The notes below the pieces were generated by a model. That model ran no database searches, was not told the origin of the DNA, and saw only the letters and a program-made list of their open reading frames with translations. Positions 22,518 through 33,888 of a stretch of 64,000 nt of DNA are shown here, piece by piece. The stretch spans positions 28,732 through 92,731 of the forward strand of contig JAJOHG010000108.1 of the NCBI GenBank assembly GCA_021029095.1, written 5' to 3'. Within the stretch, counting starts at the first letter, position 1, and every line of letters starts with the position of its first letter. Position numbers and translations under genes: made by a program. The DNA is from Phellopilus nigrolimitatus. Lineage: Eukaryota > Basidiomycota > Agaricomycetes > Hymenochaetales > Hymenochaetaceae.

Positions 22518-23560
22518 GGTGGGCAGACAGCGGGGGGAGGAGATTGTGGGGAAGGCGAAGGGATGCCTCGAGTCCTTGACTACTTAAAGCTACAGTCACC
22601 AGTGTGACCGTACTTCCTTAGCCTCGCGCGACGGAACCTAACCTTAATTCTCAACCTAACCGTCTATGTATAGTGCATACATACATGTAAATATTATGTA
22701 CATGCGGCCAGAGTTTACATGCTCTCCTGCTCATGCCTATTGTGGACGAACAGTCCGAGTCTACTCCCCAGGCCACCTGCGATTACTGCTCGCACTTACC
22801 ATAAACCAAGTTGCAGGGTCTATTACTATGAAATAAAGCACAGATCAGATGCGAAGTGCTATAGAAAACGGACCAGAATCAGATGGTTACAAACACAGCT
22901 GCGAGATGATCGTGGCATGACGGCCAGGAATAAGTTTAACACAAGACCTTCCTCTACCGGAAGTCTCCGCATCGCCTGCGTCGCTTGCGTTCCACAGCCT
23001 ACTGCTATCATTGGAAGCCCTGTGCGTAGAAAAAAAGTATAAGTACAAAGCATATAGTATTTAGAGGTGGAAGTACTCACAGCAAAATGGCGGCCGTCCG
23101 GGAACATTGTAACGCACGACACTGCGCCAGAACTGATTGGATTTCAGAGCGTTTTGAGCAGCTTCTGTACCCATTAATACTCTAGCCGAATTGTCGGGTG
23201 TCCCAACTGTGCAATTACGTCGTCCCGCATGCCTTTGCCGCGGACCAACACGCCTGCAACACAATGTCCCGTTTGACATGTGAGATACCGCACAAATTAG
23301 GCATTGTAAGGAAGAACACACCGAGACACGAACCCTAACCCACAGGAACATTTGGCCGCGCTCGATCTCTTCGTGCCTTTGCTGGAAACGCGTGAGCGTG
23401 TTCCGCTGCTCATCGAATAACACACTGTTCGAGTGCGGCAGGCACTGCATGAGATGCTAAGTTTGTTCTGAAGAAGAACACGTTGTGAGCGAGCGCACGT
23501 AAATTTCAGAGCGGAATGAAAGGGGGAAGCATTTGGACAGTGCCGCACACTTTGGGTGCG
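22518..23560. other. Methyltransferase upstream region and an unrecognised minus-strand remnant
   Basis: Bases 22518-22800 should hold the methyltransferase promoter. Between about 22850 and 23450 the minus strand has plausible coding pieces: HSNSVLFDEQRNTLTRFQQ then RHEEIERGQMF, MRDDVIAQLGHPTIRLEY, SGAVSCVTMFPDGRHFA and GLPMIAVGCGTQATQAMRRL. GT-AG gaps separate them, with at least one in-frame stop. I do not recognise the family. It may be part of the mosaic assembly that starts at the head module at 25.3 kb. Confidence 0.35.
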
Positions 23561-23589
23561 GGTGCTTCCATACGAGCTTGCACGTATCG

Positions 23590-24760
23590 ACGAACACGCG
23601 GCGCCTCTTATCGCGTCGTAGACTGGTTCTCCAACATTGTTATAGGTCGAGTTGCATGTTACAAGTCAAAGCATTGTCGTGTCAGCATTGTCAACGAAAG
23701 AAAGAGAAGGTAAAAGTTGCGTACCCTACATGTTCATCCGCTTCCTCTCCGGTGCGCTCACATTCATACTACTCTAAATCCTCTCGCCCTGAATCTCGTG
23801 TCCTTTCCGGCTACCGCTCGTACCCATTCCGTCTTCGTTTGTTTCCTTGGCCTGGCAGTGCCACATCCCCTCCGCCTCTCCCTCGACACCCTCCTCGCGC
23901 ACTTCCCAAACGCGCCCGCACCCCGCCTGCTGCGGCCGCTGTGCATCATCGGCGCCGGCGACACCAGCCCCGCCAAGCTCGACGCGGGCAGGCTTGCGCT
24001 AACCGTAGGACGCAGAAGGACGTCGGACACGAGCAGTTTCCCCTCCACACCCTTTGCGAGCACACGGCGGGGCGCGTCTCTTGCTCACGTATAGCGCCGG
24101 GTCGACGCCGGGGAGAGTGAGCTCACTCGCGCCCGAGTGCGTATCGTCGCTGACTGATGTGGATGCCGACTTTGGGGAACTTCGAGGCCGAGCTCGGGCG
24201 CGTAGCTGTTGGCGAGGCTCCCGTTTCTCTTTGTGCGCAGTGCGGGGCTTGTGGAGGACAACGACTGCGCGCGCGCGAAAAGCGGGTACCTCGAGTAGAG
24301 CTCAGTCCGTGTATAAGTTTGACAAGTCTTCAAACCGTTTTTCTCCATGACTCCATTCCTCGGCGCTGGCACTCGCAGTGAAGCTCGTACCGGTCGCACT
24401 CTAGCTCATGTCCAAGTCGGAGCGGGCGAGGCGGAGCGTGGTCGCGTCGAGGTCGAGCGCGCGGATATCCCGCAGTTAAGGCGCGCGCCACGAGTTGGAC
24501 GGGACAGGGGCAAGAACGGGACTGCGCAGAGGTGGATAGACGTGGCCGGGGGTGCGCGCCGAGGCTGGCGCGCGTCTCCTTCCCATGGCATTTTGTCTTT
24601 GTAGCAAGATGTGCCGACTCCGTTGATATCAGGCGGTCGGCGCTCGAGGATCTCGCGCGCGCTGGGCATCAGCACGGGCCAGGATCACTTGAGGTCCTTC
24701 TTGCGGCACACCGCTGCTGCAGTAAAAGGGAGTCTGCGACTGGTCGATGACCGTGCGCGT
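23590..24760 (-). pseudogene. Degenerate second copy of the Ecl1-like gene, fused to a head module
   Basis: The copy matches 7330-9110 of the intact gene with internal deletions. It shares the exon 2 start (TCGCGTCGTAGACTGGT), the intron, KGVEGKLLVSDVLLRPTVSA, the region around GVDPALYA and the EILERRP segment. The intron of the parent (between the tract near 23640 and the one near 23720) is retained, so the copy arose from DNA, not from spliced RNA. The zinc-binding N-terminal exon part is missing: similarity stops at about 24757, where the head module of KIN1 type begins. Several deletions (around 24180 and 24310) break the frame. It cannot encode the zinc site. Confidence 0.85.
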
Positions 24761-24786
24761 GTGGACGAGCGTGCTGGGCTGGTCCT

Positions 24787-25340
24787 GTCGTCAGCATCGC
24801 GCTCGTATTCAGACGAGTTCACTGCGTACCTATGTCTTTGTTTTACCTAACTGTCCCCTCCGGCGCTTCCACGCGACTGAGCTCGCCAACGCAAGATGGT
24901 CTCGATCGACCCATGCGACAGGTTGGGGTGAAGTTGTTGCCGTTGCTGTTGAAGTTGTTGTTGCTGCTGCTGCTGCTGCTGCATGATCTTCGCACCTAGA
25001 CAGATAGTTTACAGATTAGTACGCTAAGGGACTGTAGAAACAGAAGCTGCTTACGATTAGACAGCGGTACGCGGAGCGTAGTCGAGAAGTCGAGACGTCG
25101 AGAGGCCAAGACGAAGACGAAGTTAGAAGATCGACATGACGAGGACAACGCGCAAGGCTGTCCTCGGGCTGTGCCGGACAGCGATCAAGTCGTGACTGGG
25201 TGACATCACAGTCAGCGCGTGCCAGGTCTGCAAGCAATTACAACAAAGTAAGTGCAAATTTTAAGTCTATTCTACAGCAGTGTCTTCTAACTTTCTTTTA
25301 CAAGCTTTTCTCTCAGCACGGACGTCTTCGCTCGTATGAC
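24787..25340 (-). repeat. Head module, copy 2
   Basis: On the minus strand this contains ATG followed by QQQQQQQQQL and QLHPNLSHGSIETI, then a GTACGCAGTGAAC donor-like site; GTTCAGACG flanks it as in the other copies. Upstream are GATTAGTACGCTAAGGGA, GACAGCGGTACGCGGAGCGT and AGTCGAGAAGTCGAGA. On the plus strand the same DNA has a short frame MTRTTRKAVLGLCRTAIKS, then a GTAAGT donor-like site and CAGCACGGACGTCTTCGCTC, also found at 53.35 kb. Downstream on the minus strand the Ecl1 copy follows; on the plus strand the MFS transporter follows. Confidence 0.8.
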
Positions 25341-27149
25341 CTGCTCTCGACCCAAAGCCGAAGAAACCCCGCTTCCCTTGGCGCAGGTCTCCATCGCCCT
25401 CTTCCTCCAGCTCGCCGAGCCCCTCTCCTCCCAGGTCATTTACCCGTTTGTGCCCCAGCTCATCCGTGAAACTAGCATCACAAATGGAGACGAGACGAAG
25501 GTTGAGTACTATGTCGGCATGATGGTACGTGCGCGCGTCGCGTCGCGTCTACTCGATGTGCGGGCGCCCAGCAATCCATCTTCTTCGCGACTGAGGCGCT
25601 TACCGTGTTGCACTGGTCGCGTGCTAGCGATCGCATCGGCCGCAAGCCCGTCATCCTCATCGGCTTGCTCTGTATCTCCCTCAGCATGTACTGCTTCGGC
25701 CTCTCCCGCTCGTTCTGGGGACTCGTCCTCCCCCGCTCGCTCAACGGCGCACTCAACGGCAACATCGGCGTCATCAAGAGCATGTTGGCTGAGATGACCG
25801 ACGAAACGAACCTCGCGCGCGCCTTCGCATACCATCCCATCCCCTGGAGCACAGGATGCACCGTCGGCCCGCCTCCGATGCTCGCGCCTGGCAGAGCGCT
25901 TTCCCGGCCTGTTTGGGAACTCGGACTTTCTCAAAACGTACCCGTACTTCCTCCCTTGCGCTATCCCCGCGATGTTCTCCTTTCTCGTGTGGATCGTCAC
26001 CTACATGTTCTCAGGGAGGTTTGTTATTGTTTATATTTATATATCTTTTTTTCAATGCCTTGTCGCTGACGCGCTTGCAGACGAACATCACAGACTTCTC
26101 CTTCCGCACTCTCCTCCCTCGCTGGCGCTCGCGGTCTCTGCAAACCCACTCAAGCTTGACCCGTCTTCTCCGTCTACGCTCACACCGCCGTCCCAACCCC
26201 TGTGCAGCCTCCTCACGCGGCCCCTCCTCTCCATCAGCGCGTACGCGCCCCTCTCCCTCCTGGACATCGCGTACAACGCGCTCCAGCCCGTCTTCTACTC
26301 CACTCCCCGCGCACTCGGCGGGCTCGGCCTCGAGCCGCACGCGATCGGCAACGCACTCGCCGTGCTCGGGCTCTCCAATGGCGTCTTTCAGGCATTCTGC
26401 TTCCCGCGCATGATCAAGGCCTGGGGCGTGCGCAAGACGTACCTCGTCGGCATCGCTAGCGCCGCGCCGGTCTTCGTCTGCTTCCCCGCCATGAGTGCGG
26501 TCGTGCGCATGGAGGAGCGCGCGGCACTGCAGACGCGCGAGGAGCCCGCGCTGAGCGCGCCGCTGCTTGTTATGCTGGCGTTCCAGCTCCTTCTTACGCT
26601 CCTTCTGAACACATGATACGGCTGCTGCTTCATGTACATCACCGGTTCCGCCTCCGCGCCGCCCTCCCGCCCTACCCCTCGGCCACCCTTATTGTCCTCC
26701 TCATCGTCCGCGACGCTCGTCGCGTCCGCCGTTCCCTCAAGAGCTTCTTCGAGACAGCCGGCGAAGCCGGCGGGAGCGAAGAAGGGCGGGAAGAGCACGC
26801 TCGGCGCCGTCAACGGGCTCGCACAGTGCACCATGTCCGTGATCGCTGCATGGGGCCGTATGTCGCGAGCGCACTTTACGCGCGGGGGCTCGCGTGGGAG
26901 TACGGCGGGAGCGACGGCGACGACGGGGGGTGGGAGCTCGGTGGTGCGTGGAGGCGCGCGGGCGGCGCGCTGGTGTACGCCGTGATGGTCGCGTTGACGG
27001 GGATTACGCTCGCTTTGTGCACGAGTCTGCCGGAGGGCGGCTGGGGAAGCGCAAGGGAGGAGGAGGATGATTGTGCTGGCGTGCAGGATGCTGACGCACT
27101 ACTCCTTACTAGGATTGTTAAACAATCTGCGACGAACAGTGCAAAGTGA
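25336..27149 (+). pseudogene. MFS transporter (ZIFL/organic-solute type), broken and cut by a foldback-like element
   Basis: Exon 1 (25336-25524) reads MTCSRPKAEETPLPLAQVSI and continues through TM1. A 47-bp intron follows, then ATEALTVLHWSRASDRIGRK (the MFS signature loop), GLCISLSMYCFGLSRSFWG and RSLNGALNGNIGVIKSMLAE. The frame breaks near 25870, where the loop before TM5 lost bases. It resumes as ERFPGLFGNSDFLKTYPYFL, and after a second intron as SLLTRPLLSISAYAPLSLLD and further helices. A TGA stop at 26614 sits where Cys is expected (NT-stop-YGCCFMYIT). Another shift near 26850 precedes the last helix. About 12 membrane segments can be counted across frames. The DNA-element terminus starts at 27103, within the last codons. 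Not functional as is. Confidence 0.8.
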
Positions 27150-28066
27150 TAGTGCAAATACAGCGACGCTTTTCCACAATATTGTAGATCAATCTGAAGT
27201 TATTGTAGATCGTGTCTGGGGGGGGTTGTTGTAGATAACTTTCTGATAATTGTGGATCCCCTGTGAATATTTTGCGAGCATTGTAGATCCTGTCCGAGCC
27301 ATTGTAGATAATTTTCTGGTTATTGTAGATCCTGTCCGGGCCATTGTAGATAATTTTCTGGTTATTGTAGATCCTATCCGAGCCATTGTAGATAATTTCT
27401 AGTTATTGTAGATCCTATCCGAGCCATTGTAGATAATTTCTAGTTATTGTAGATCCTTTTGTGAATAGCTTGCGAGCATTGTAGATCCTGCCCGGGCCAT
27501 TGTAGATAATTTTCTGGTTATTGTAGATCCTTTTGTGAATATTTTGCGAGCATTGTAGATCCTGCCCGGGCCATTGTAGATATTTTTCTGGTTATTGTAG
27601 ATCCTTTTGTGAATAGTTTGCGAGCATTGTAGATCCTGCCTGGGCCGTTGTAGATAATTTTCTGGTTATTGTAGATCCTGTCCGGGCCATTGTAGATAAT
27701 TTTCTGGTTATTGTAGATCCTATCCGAGCCGGTGTAGATAATTTCTAGTTATTGTAGATCCTTTTGTGAATAGTTTGCGAGCATTGTAGATCCTGCCCGG
27801 GCCATTGTGGATAATTTTCTGATAATTGTGGATCCTATCCGAGCCGTTGTAGATAATTTCTAGTTATTGTAGATCCTCTGTGGATGTTTTGCGAGAATTG
27901 TAGATCCTGTCCGAGCCGTTGTAGATAATTTTCTGATAATTGTGGATCCTATCCAAAGCTTTGTAGATAATTTTCTGATAATTGTAGATACTATCCGAAG
28001 GTCTGTAGATAAATTTCCAGCTATTGTAGATCCTTTGTGAATACTTTCGTGAACATTGTAGATCTC
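27103..28066 (+). repeat. Left terminal inverted repeat with 42-bp tandem units
   Basis: After a unique outer ~65 bp (including GTTAAACAATCTGCGACGAA and the bases up to AATATTGTAGATC), the arm is an array of about 45 half-units. The halves alternate between ATTGTAGATCCTGTCCGGGC and ATTGTAGATAATTTTCTGGT, with a third variant containing TTTGCGAGC. The regular 21-bp spacing (two helical turns) would place every ATTGTAGAT on the same face of the DNA. Units decay inward and stop near 28066. Confidence 0.85.
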
Positions 28067-31000
28067 AGCAGAAGCTGCTTGCTGCCGGCAGTGGGCTTCT
28101 TACATAAAATCTGAGGCTAAAGTTAAATCCTTGCTCGTAGCGTGCCGGCGGCGCGCTTCCGCACCCTCCCGCTCGCTGCAGTCCCGCCCTCCTGCTCATT
28201 ATCCCGATGTTCAGCTCTGCTACTCCTGCAGCAAATCAGCTTAATTTTTTTTGCATTATGCATTTATTAATTAGCTTCATATATTTTTTCAGGCTCTGGA
28301 TTTTTAATTCAAGACACTGGTTGGGGGATTGATTTTTATTTAATTGATACTAATAACTACAACAAAACAAAAAAAGCGGCGCGGCAACGCACGCGCGCAT
28401 CGCTATTACATCCCGCCCCTTCCGTCTACCCCACCCCTGTCACTCGTGCGGGTGGGTGGGCCGGGCATCGCATGCGCTCGAGCGCACGCGCAGAGTACGG
28501 CTGTGCGCGCGCACGAGGGGGACTGACAGTGCGCACGCGTGTTGGCCATCCCTCACACACGCGAGGGATGGTCACCGCGCACGCGACGAGGATCGGCCAC
28601 GCGCACACTAGAGTGTACGCGCGTGTCCACGCGATGCTCAGGGGCCCAGCCCCGCGCACGCGCGAGGGGGCCAGTCCTCGCACGCATGAGGATGGGGCCC
28701 CGTGATCGCACACTGCCGTACGCGCGCGAGGCGGCCTCGCTATCGCACGCCGTCGCACGCGAGCGAGGCAACCCAGCTGTCACGCGCACGCGAGGTCCAC
28801 CCGCGTCGCACGCACGCGAGGCCCAGCCGTCGCACACCGTCGCACGCGCACGAGGCGGCACAGCCGTCGCACGCCGTCGCACGCGCGCGAGGAGGCCCGG
28901 CCGTCGCATGCATCGCGTGGTACGTGTGCGGGCTGCGCACGACACGTCTGCGCAAAAAGTGGCGGCAGCTGCAAAGGCGCGACAGGGTGGCGCGAGAGGG
29001 CAAGAGGGCGGGGGAAGAAAGGGACAAGAGTGTGAAGTGCGTGAGTACATAGTCTGCATAGGCTGCACGAACCGATGATGATGCTGCTTACCTGGCACTG
29101 GAAAGGGTAGCGGAGCCATCGCACCTGCAGATACAGGGTTGCCTACTCCATACATGTTCGGCACAGTGCTTGTGGTGTATGGATGACTCAGGGCCTCTGC
29201 GTAGGCGAGTGGCATGGTCCGGGGTGCAAGAATCTGGAGGGTGCGAAAGGGGGAGGTGCAAGAGGCAATGTTGACGGCGGGGATGCGACGGCGACGTGGG
29301 TCGTCGACGTGGCACGCTTCGGGCTCGGTCCAGCCCCGAAAAGCAAGTGAAAAGTACTAAAAAGTAATTGTAATGAGATTAGATACCAGAATATAGTTTT
29401 TTTCGAGCACTTACCTGCACTATGCGTCCTCAGCAGTGTCGAGGACGTCGTGGACAACGACGGAGAACGCAGTTGAACGACGTCCACATTAGGCACGCGC
29501 GGCTCGGCAACCTCCGGAAACTGCATTCAAGCAACTTTCGGACGACTGTGTTTGATTTATTCACATTCTGTTTCTTGCTCAATATTCCTACAAATTTGTA
29601 GAACATTTTAATAGCTATTTTTGCATCTCCTCAAAAATTTTCATGCCTCCGATCAGCCTTGATGTGACGCTATTAAAGAAACAAGTAGTGTAAAACCGAG
29701 GTTTTTGGACAAAACCTCAACAAATATTGTAGAGAGAGATCGGCTCGACCAAATCTTCTCATTTCTTCAGGAAGAGATATATTAGTATGATAGAAAGTAT
29801 TTGTGGCATCTGATCTGTGCTGGGGACGCCAAATGTATGTGATTTAACTTTTGGTGCTCGAGAATGAGCAATGCTCATGTATTCTAGTGCAGATCTCTAG
29901 TTCAACCTGATGATTCTTGAGTCTTTTGCTTCCTCATCAACTTCTTCCCACTCAAACCCAAAAATAATACATGGGATACCTGTAATATATAGTAAACATG
30001 CTATTATGAATTTTTCAAAATTTCCTGAGCTCTATGACAACACTAAATCAGCAAACTTGCCTCTACCCTGCTCCCCAGACTGTTTCCTGCATATATCAGT
30101 CTCTAAGCCATCTCAGGTTCTCAAACTTTGTAATGTGCTTAATATAATATGCCTAATGCTATGTACAAAGTCTTGTGTCTGTTGGAAAAGAAGTAAAGGC
30201 TGGAGATGGGAAAAAGCATTAACTAGGAAACATACATAAAGCACTTTAACAACAGCTGAGGGAGTGTCCCCACAGATGAAAATTCAAGAAATGAGTATAT
30301 TGGATATGATCCTTGGTGATTGTTGCCTTCCGGGTGCCTATATAACCCCCAGAGTACACAGAATACTGAAAATACAGAGAAATATCGAGTTTGTACTATT
30401 ATTTGGCAATTATCTCTATCTATCATTATCAAAAATGGCTGAAAATTTATAGGATGATTAATTAGTATATATCACTATTTTCCATGATTTTTATTCTCAG
30501 GTAATAAGGCCAGTTGGATTGTTTCCGAGTGTATTGTATTATTTCTCTCTGTGCCACATTTCGGCATGTGCTCGGCATGCCAGATTTGGAGCGCAAATCT
30601 GCCCTAATGTGGTAGGACGGCGACGCGTCATCACTTTTTTTTCTTGTCGTCCTTGATGACGACGACGTCGCCACCCACCTCTCGCCGCCCTCTCACCTCC
30701 ACGACACGTCAGCCGTGCGACAAGACCCGCACGCTCAACATCTGACAACACCCCCTAGCGACGCCGTGGATTCAACAACAACAACCACGCGGATGCGCGG
30801 GCACGCGCTCGTGTTCGACGGCACGCGTGTGTACTCGACGACGACAAAGCGCTGCGCAAGCACGCGCTTAGCGACAACAGACGACAGTGCCGGTGCACTC
30901 GCTCACATCCCCGCTCGTCCGCGATGCCTTCAAGAGGCTCGCGTATGCCAGCTGCTGCCACCAACTGTGGTGACACAGAAGATCTGGCATCACACGTTCT

Positions 31001-31670
31001 ACAACGACCCGCCCGCTCGCTAAACTCTGTACGGTCTCTGGTGATCCCCCAACTCTGTTGTCTCGACTACGCTGTGCAGGAAGGCCGACTCAACTCGCTG
31101 GCAGACATCGCCCCCCCCCCCCCCCCCCCGAGCCGCAAATGCCGTGCACGACACGTGCGTCGTCCGTGCGGCTCATTAGCCCGCGCGCCGCGCTGCTCAA
31201 CCCGAAGGCGAACAGAGGGAAAAGGATACTTGACGCGCCCCGCACACGCTGCGAGGTCACGAGCGGAGGGGTGTCGGTGGGGTGGTGGATAGGGTGGTAC
31301 GTCACATGCGCGCGTGCGACGTGGAGCGCGTCGCGGCAGCGGGTTCTCTGCGCGAGACGGACACGCACCGTCGCGCGGACCGCCGCTCGGATGCGGTGCG
31401 CCCGCGCCGACGATTGACGCTGTGCGCATGTTCCGCGAGGTTTTACTACTAATATTATTATTTTTCTTTTATATATTTTTGTATTTTCTGCATAATACAA
31501 AAAAAATGAATTACATAAGTACAGAATGTGATGAGCGAAAAAAAGCGGCCGGTGCGACGTCGGGATGATGAGTAAGAAGGCGGGTGACAGTGAGCACGGA
31601 AGCCGAAGCCGACGTGATCACGCCCATGGCACTTTCGGAACAATAAATGACAAATTTTGCTTAAATAGGC
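28067..31670. other. Interior of the foldback-like element: no recognised gene, strongly banded composition
   Basis: 28070-28430 is ordinary with an AT-rich patch. 28430-28940 is very GC-rich (see repeat entry). 28950-29520 has possible minus-strand exon pieces (MPLAYAEALSHPYTTSTVPN; FPEVAEPRVPNVDVVQLRSP) of unknown family. 29530-30560 is AT-rich with a 109-codon plus-strand frame at 29910 that matches nothing I know. 30560-31440 is GC-rich again and has a C tract of about 18 at 31112. 31440-31670 is AT-rich. No DDE motif, zinc finger or helicase was recognised. Confidence 0.45.
28430..28940. repeat. GC-rich degenerate tandem repeat inside the foldback-like element
   Basis: Phrases such as GTCGCACGC, CGCACGCGCGAGG and CGAGGCGGCC recur every 20-35 bp with irregular spacing, giving arginine-rich open frames on both strands with no conserved motif. 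The same CGCACGCG phrase is scarce elsewhere in the window. I treat the open frames here as by-products of composition. Confidence 0.6.
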
Positions 31671-32635
31671 AATGGCTCGGACAGGATCTACAATGATTGC
31701 AAAAGTATTCACAATTATCAGAAAATTATCTACAATGCTTCGGACAGGATCTACAATTATCAGAATATTATCTACAAAGCTTCGGACAGGATCTACAATT
31801 ATCAGAAAATTATCTACAAAGCTTCGGACAGGATCTACAATGCTCGCAAAACATCCACAGAGGATCTACAATAACTAGAAATTATCTACAACGGCTCGGA
31901 TAGGATCCACAATTATCAGAAAATTATCCACAATGGCCCGGGCAGGATCTACAATGCTCGCAAACTATTCACAAAAGGATCTACAATAACTAGAAATTAT
32001 CTACACCGGCTCGGATAGGATCTACAATAACCAGAAAATTATCTACAATGGCCCGGACAGGATCTACAATAACCAGAAAATTATCTACAACGGCCCAGGC
32101 AGGATCTACAATGCTCGCAAACTATTCACAAAAGGATCTACAATAACCAGAAAAATATCTACAATGGCCCGGGCAGGATCTACAATGCTCGCAAAATATT
32201 CACAAAAGGATCTACAATAACCAGAAAATTATCTACAATGGCCCGGGCAGGATCTACAATGCTCGCAAGCTATTCACAAAAGGATCTACAATAACTAGAA
32301 ATTATCTACAATGGCTCGGATAGGATCTACAATAACTAGAAATTATCTACAATGGCTCGGATAGGATCTACAATAACCAGAAAATTATCTACAATGGCCC
32401 GGACAGGATCTACAATAACCAGAAAATTATCTACAATGGCTCGGACAGGATCTACAATGCTCGCAAAATATTCACAGGGGATCCACAATTATCAGAAAGT
32501 TATCTACAACAACCCCCCCCAGACACGATCTACAATAACTTCAGATTGATCTACAATATTGTGGAAAAGCGTCGCTGTATTTGCACTATCACTTTGCACT
32601 GTTCGTCGCAGATTGTTTAACAATCCTAGTAAGGA
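31671..32635 (-). repeat. Right terminal inverted repeat with 42-bp tandem units
   Basis: This is the mirror of the left arm: units read GGATCTACAATAACCAGAAA and ATTATCTACAATGGCCCGG on the plus strand. Length (~965 bp) equals the left arm, and the order of unit variants near the outer end is the same as in the left arm, showing that the arms have been homogenised or are recent. Inner units contain CTTCGGACAGG variants that differ between arms. Confidence 0.85.
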
Positions 32636-33047
32636 CGGCTCGCTGACGAGGAGAGGTAGTCAGTTTGTGCGTTCTTTTCTATTCGGTTTCCTTGCTTCTC
32701 GCTGTCGACTCGATACTGGCCAACCCATCATCATTCCTCTCATTGCGCGCATAGCCAAAAAATTATTACTTTATGATGGAGATAGATGTAGACTCGATCG
32801 GACACAATACAAATTGATACTCTTGGCTTTACACTCATCGCGAGTTGAAAGCTAAGTGATAATATATGGGAAAGCAACAGAAACAAAGTATAATATTGCA
32901 TATCTATCGGACATCGTAGATCATATGAGATCCTAATCACAGCGCACAACAGACATACACCAACCGCCCGCGCATGTACGATACAAATAGATATCCTATA
33001 TCCATATCCAAAATGTCCACCATATATACGGCCGTGGGCGAGCCCAC
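32636..33047. other. Right flank of the foldback-like element and permease 3' flank
   Basis: Immediately after the element a plus-strand frame reads KDGSLTRRGSQFVRS. If the element is removed leaving one TA, this joins the MFS frame (DALLL + KDGSLTRRGSQF), which would be a plausible transporter C-terminus. The rest is AT-rich with TATA-rich patches and no gene; it ends at the minus-strand permease fragment. Confidence 0.4.
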
Positions 33048-33420
33048 CTACCAGGCGCCCAGAGATTTCACGAAATTAGAAAGAGGATGAAAGCGGAAGG
33101 TTGAATTGAATGTGAGAGAACGAAGGAAAGCTCGGTGCTTTGCGACAGCAGCGTGCTCCGTGGCGCCCTCCGCGGCGGTGCGCATGCCCGCGTGACTTTC
33201 GAGCTTGCGCTCGATGTAGCGTGCGATGGGGTAGACGATCGCTGCGAACGTGCAAGACAATTCGAAGCCGATATCGCCGCCGAAGGCCGGGTCGCGGACT
33301 GTGCAAAGACGTTCAGTATTCGTATATTCTGTGGGACACGAAAGAAACAAAACCTACTTTTCGCGCCGAGCACTCCGACATACGACTGCGTCGCCAGGGT
33401 TTACCCGGGGGTCACGGCGC
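33048..33420 (-). pseudogene. NCS1 purine/cytosine permease, C-terminal fragment
   Basis: Minus-strand exons read TLATQSYVGVLGAKI, then after a 68-bp intron (GTAGGT donor, TGCACAG acceptor) RDPAFGGDIGFELSCTFAAI and VYPIARYIERKLES. This is the last membrane helix region and tail of Fcy2-like permeases, which import purines, cytosine or related nucleobases across the plasma membrane. Upstream of 33420 the family signal is lost; a stop (TGA-like break before TLATQ) separates it from other frames. Only about 70 of roughly 500 residues are present. It faces the MFS pseudogene across the inserted element. Confidence 0.65.
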
Positions 33421-33888
33421 GCGTCGAGCATCTCCTTCGCGAGGCGGAACTCGTCTGCCTCATACGCCCGCGAGTTGAGAGCACGCAGGGATGTCGGCGT
33501 CGTACGTGCCGACGGACGGCGGGTGTCGCATGTCCTGCGTCATTTCTGTCCAATGTCGAGCGCGTGGGTAGGCTTAGCAGCATACGCAGAGACCCGTGTT
33601 GCGCCGCGTCGTGCACGAGGGAGTGGACGTGCGGCATCCGGTGTCGTGCGTCATGGAGTGGGTAGGGAAGTGTCAGCTAATGGAACAGCTAGAGTGGCGT
33701 GTGGCCAGAGATGGCGGTAAGATATCGTGTGCAATGATTGCACTGCAATCGTGGTGGAAGGCATTGAGCTGACGTCGGCGACGGAGCGATATAATGGGAA
33801 AGCAAGTGAAGACGACCTGCGATTCCGTGTAGCTGAAAGGGCATCAAAATTTTACTCGACAAGTACGGCGGGATTGAAGTTCACGAGT
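33421..33888. other. Unrecognised sequence before tail copy 2
   Basis: Several overlapping open frames exist on both strands but none carries a motif I know. A plus-strand stretch near 33660-33800 (CQLMEQLEWRVARDGGKI) reads somewhat like coding sequence. The block ends abruptly at the sharp boundary of the tail module at about 33889. Confidence 0.3.

Larger units (their letters stand above)
27103..32635. mobile_element. 5.5-kb foldback-like DNA element with ~0.96-kb terminal inverted repeats
   Basis: The first ~960 bp (TCCTTACTAGGATTGTTAAA onwards) return as the exact reverse complement at the right end (ending TTTAACAATCCTAGTAAGGA). The outer 150 bp of the arms are nearly identical; inner parts diverge slightly. 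The arms consist mainly of tandem 42-bp units built of two 21-bp halves that each start ATTGTAGAT. If the true terminus is CTAGGATTG, the flanks give a TA duplication (Tc1/mariner-like); the outer six bases TCCTTA/TAAGGA also mirror each other, so the exact edge is uncertain. No transposase frame is recognised inside, so it is probably nonautonomous. It interrupts the 3' end of the MFS pseudogene. Confidence 0.85.

Noticed and set aside
27240..28060. Regular direct repeats that could be taken for a CRISPR array
   Set aside because: Units are contiguous 21/42-bp tandem repeats without unique spacers, are mirrored at 31.7-32.6 kb as terminal inverted repeats, and the DNA is eukaryotic.
28426..29215. 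Several 100-220 codon frames in the GC-rich interior of the foldback-like element
   Set aside because: Open on both strands at once and composed of Arg, Thr, His and Ala from a CGCACG repeat; no conserved motif.
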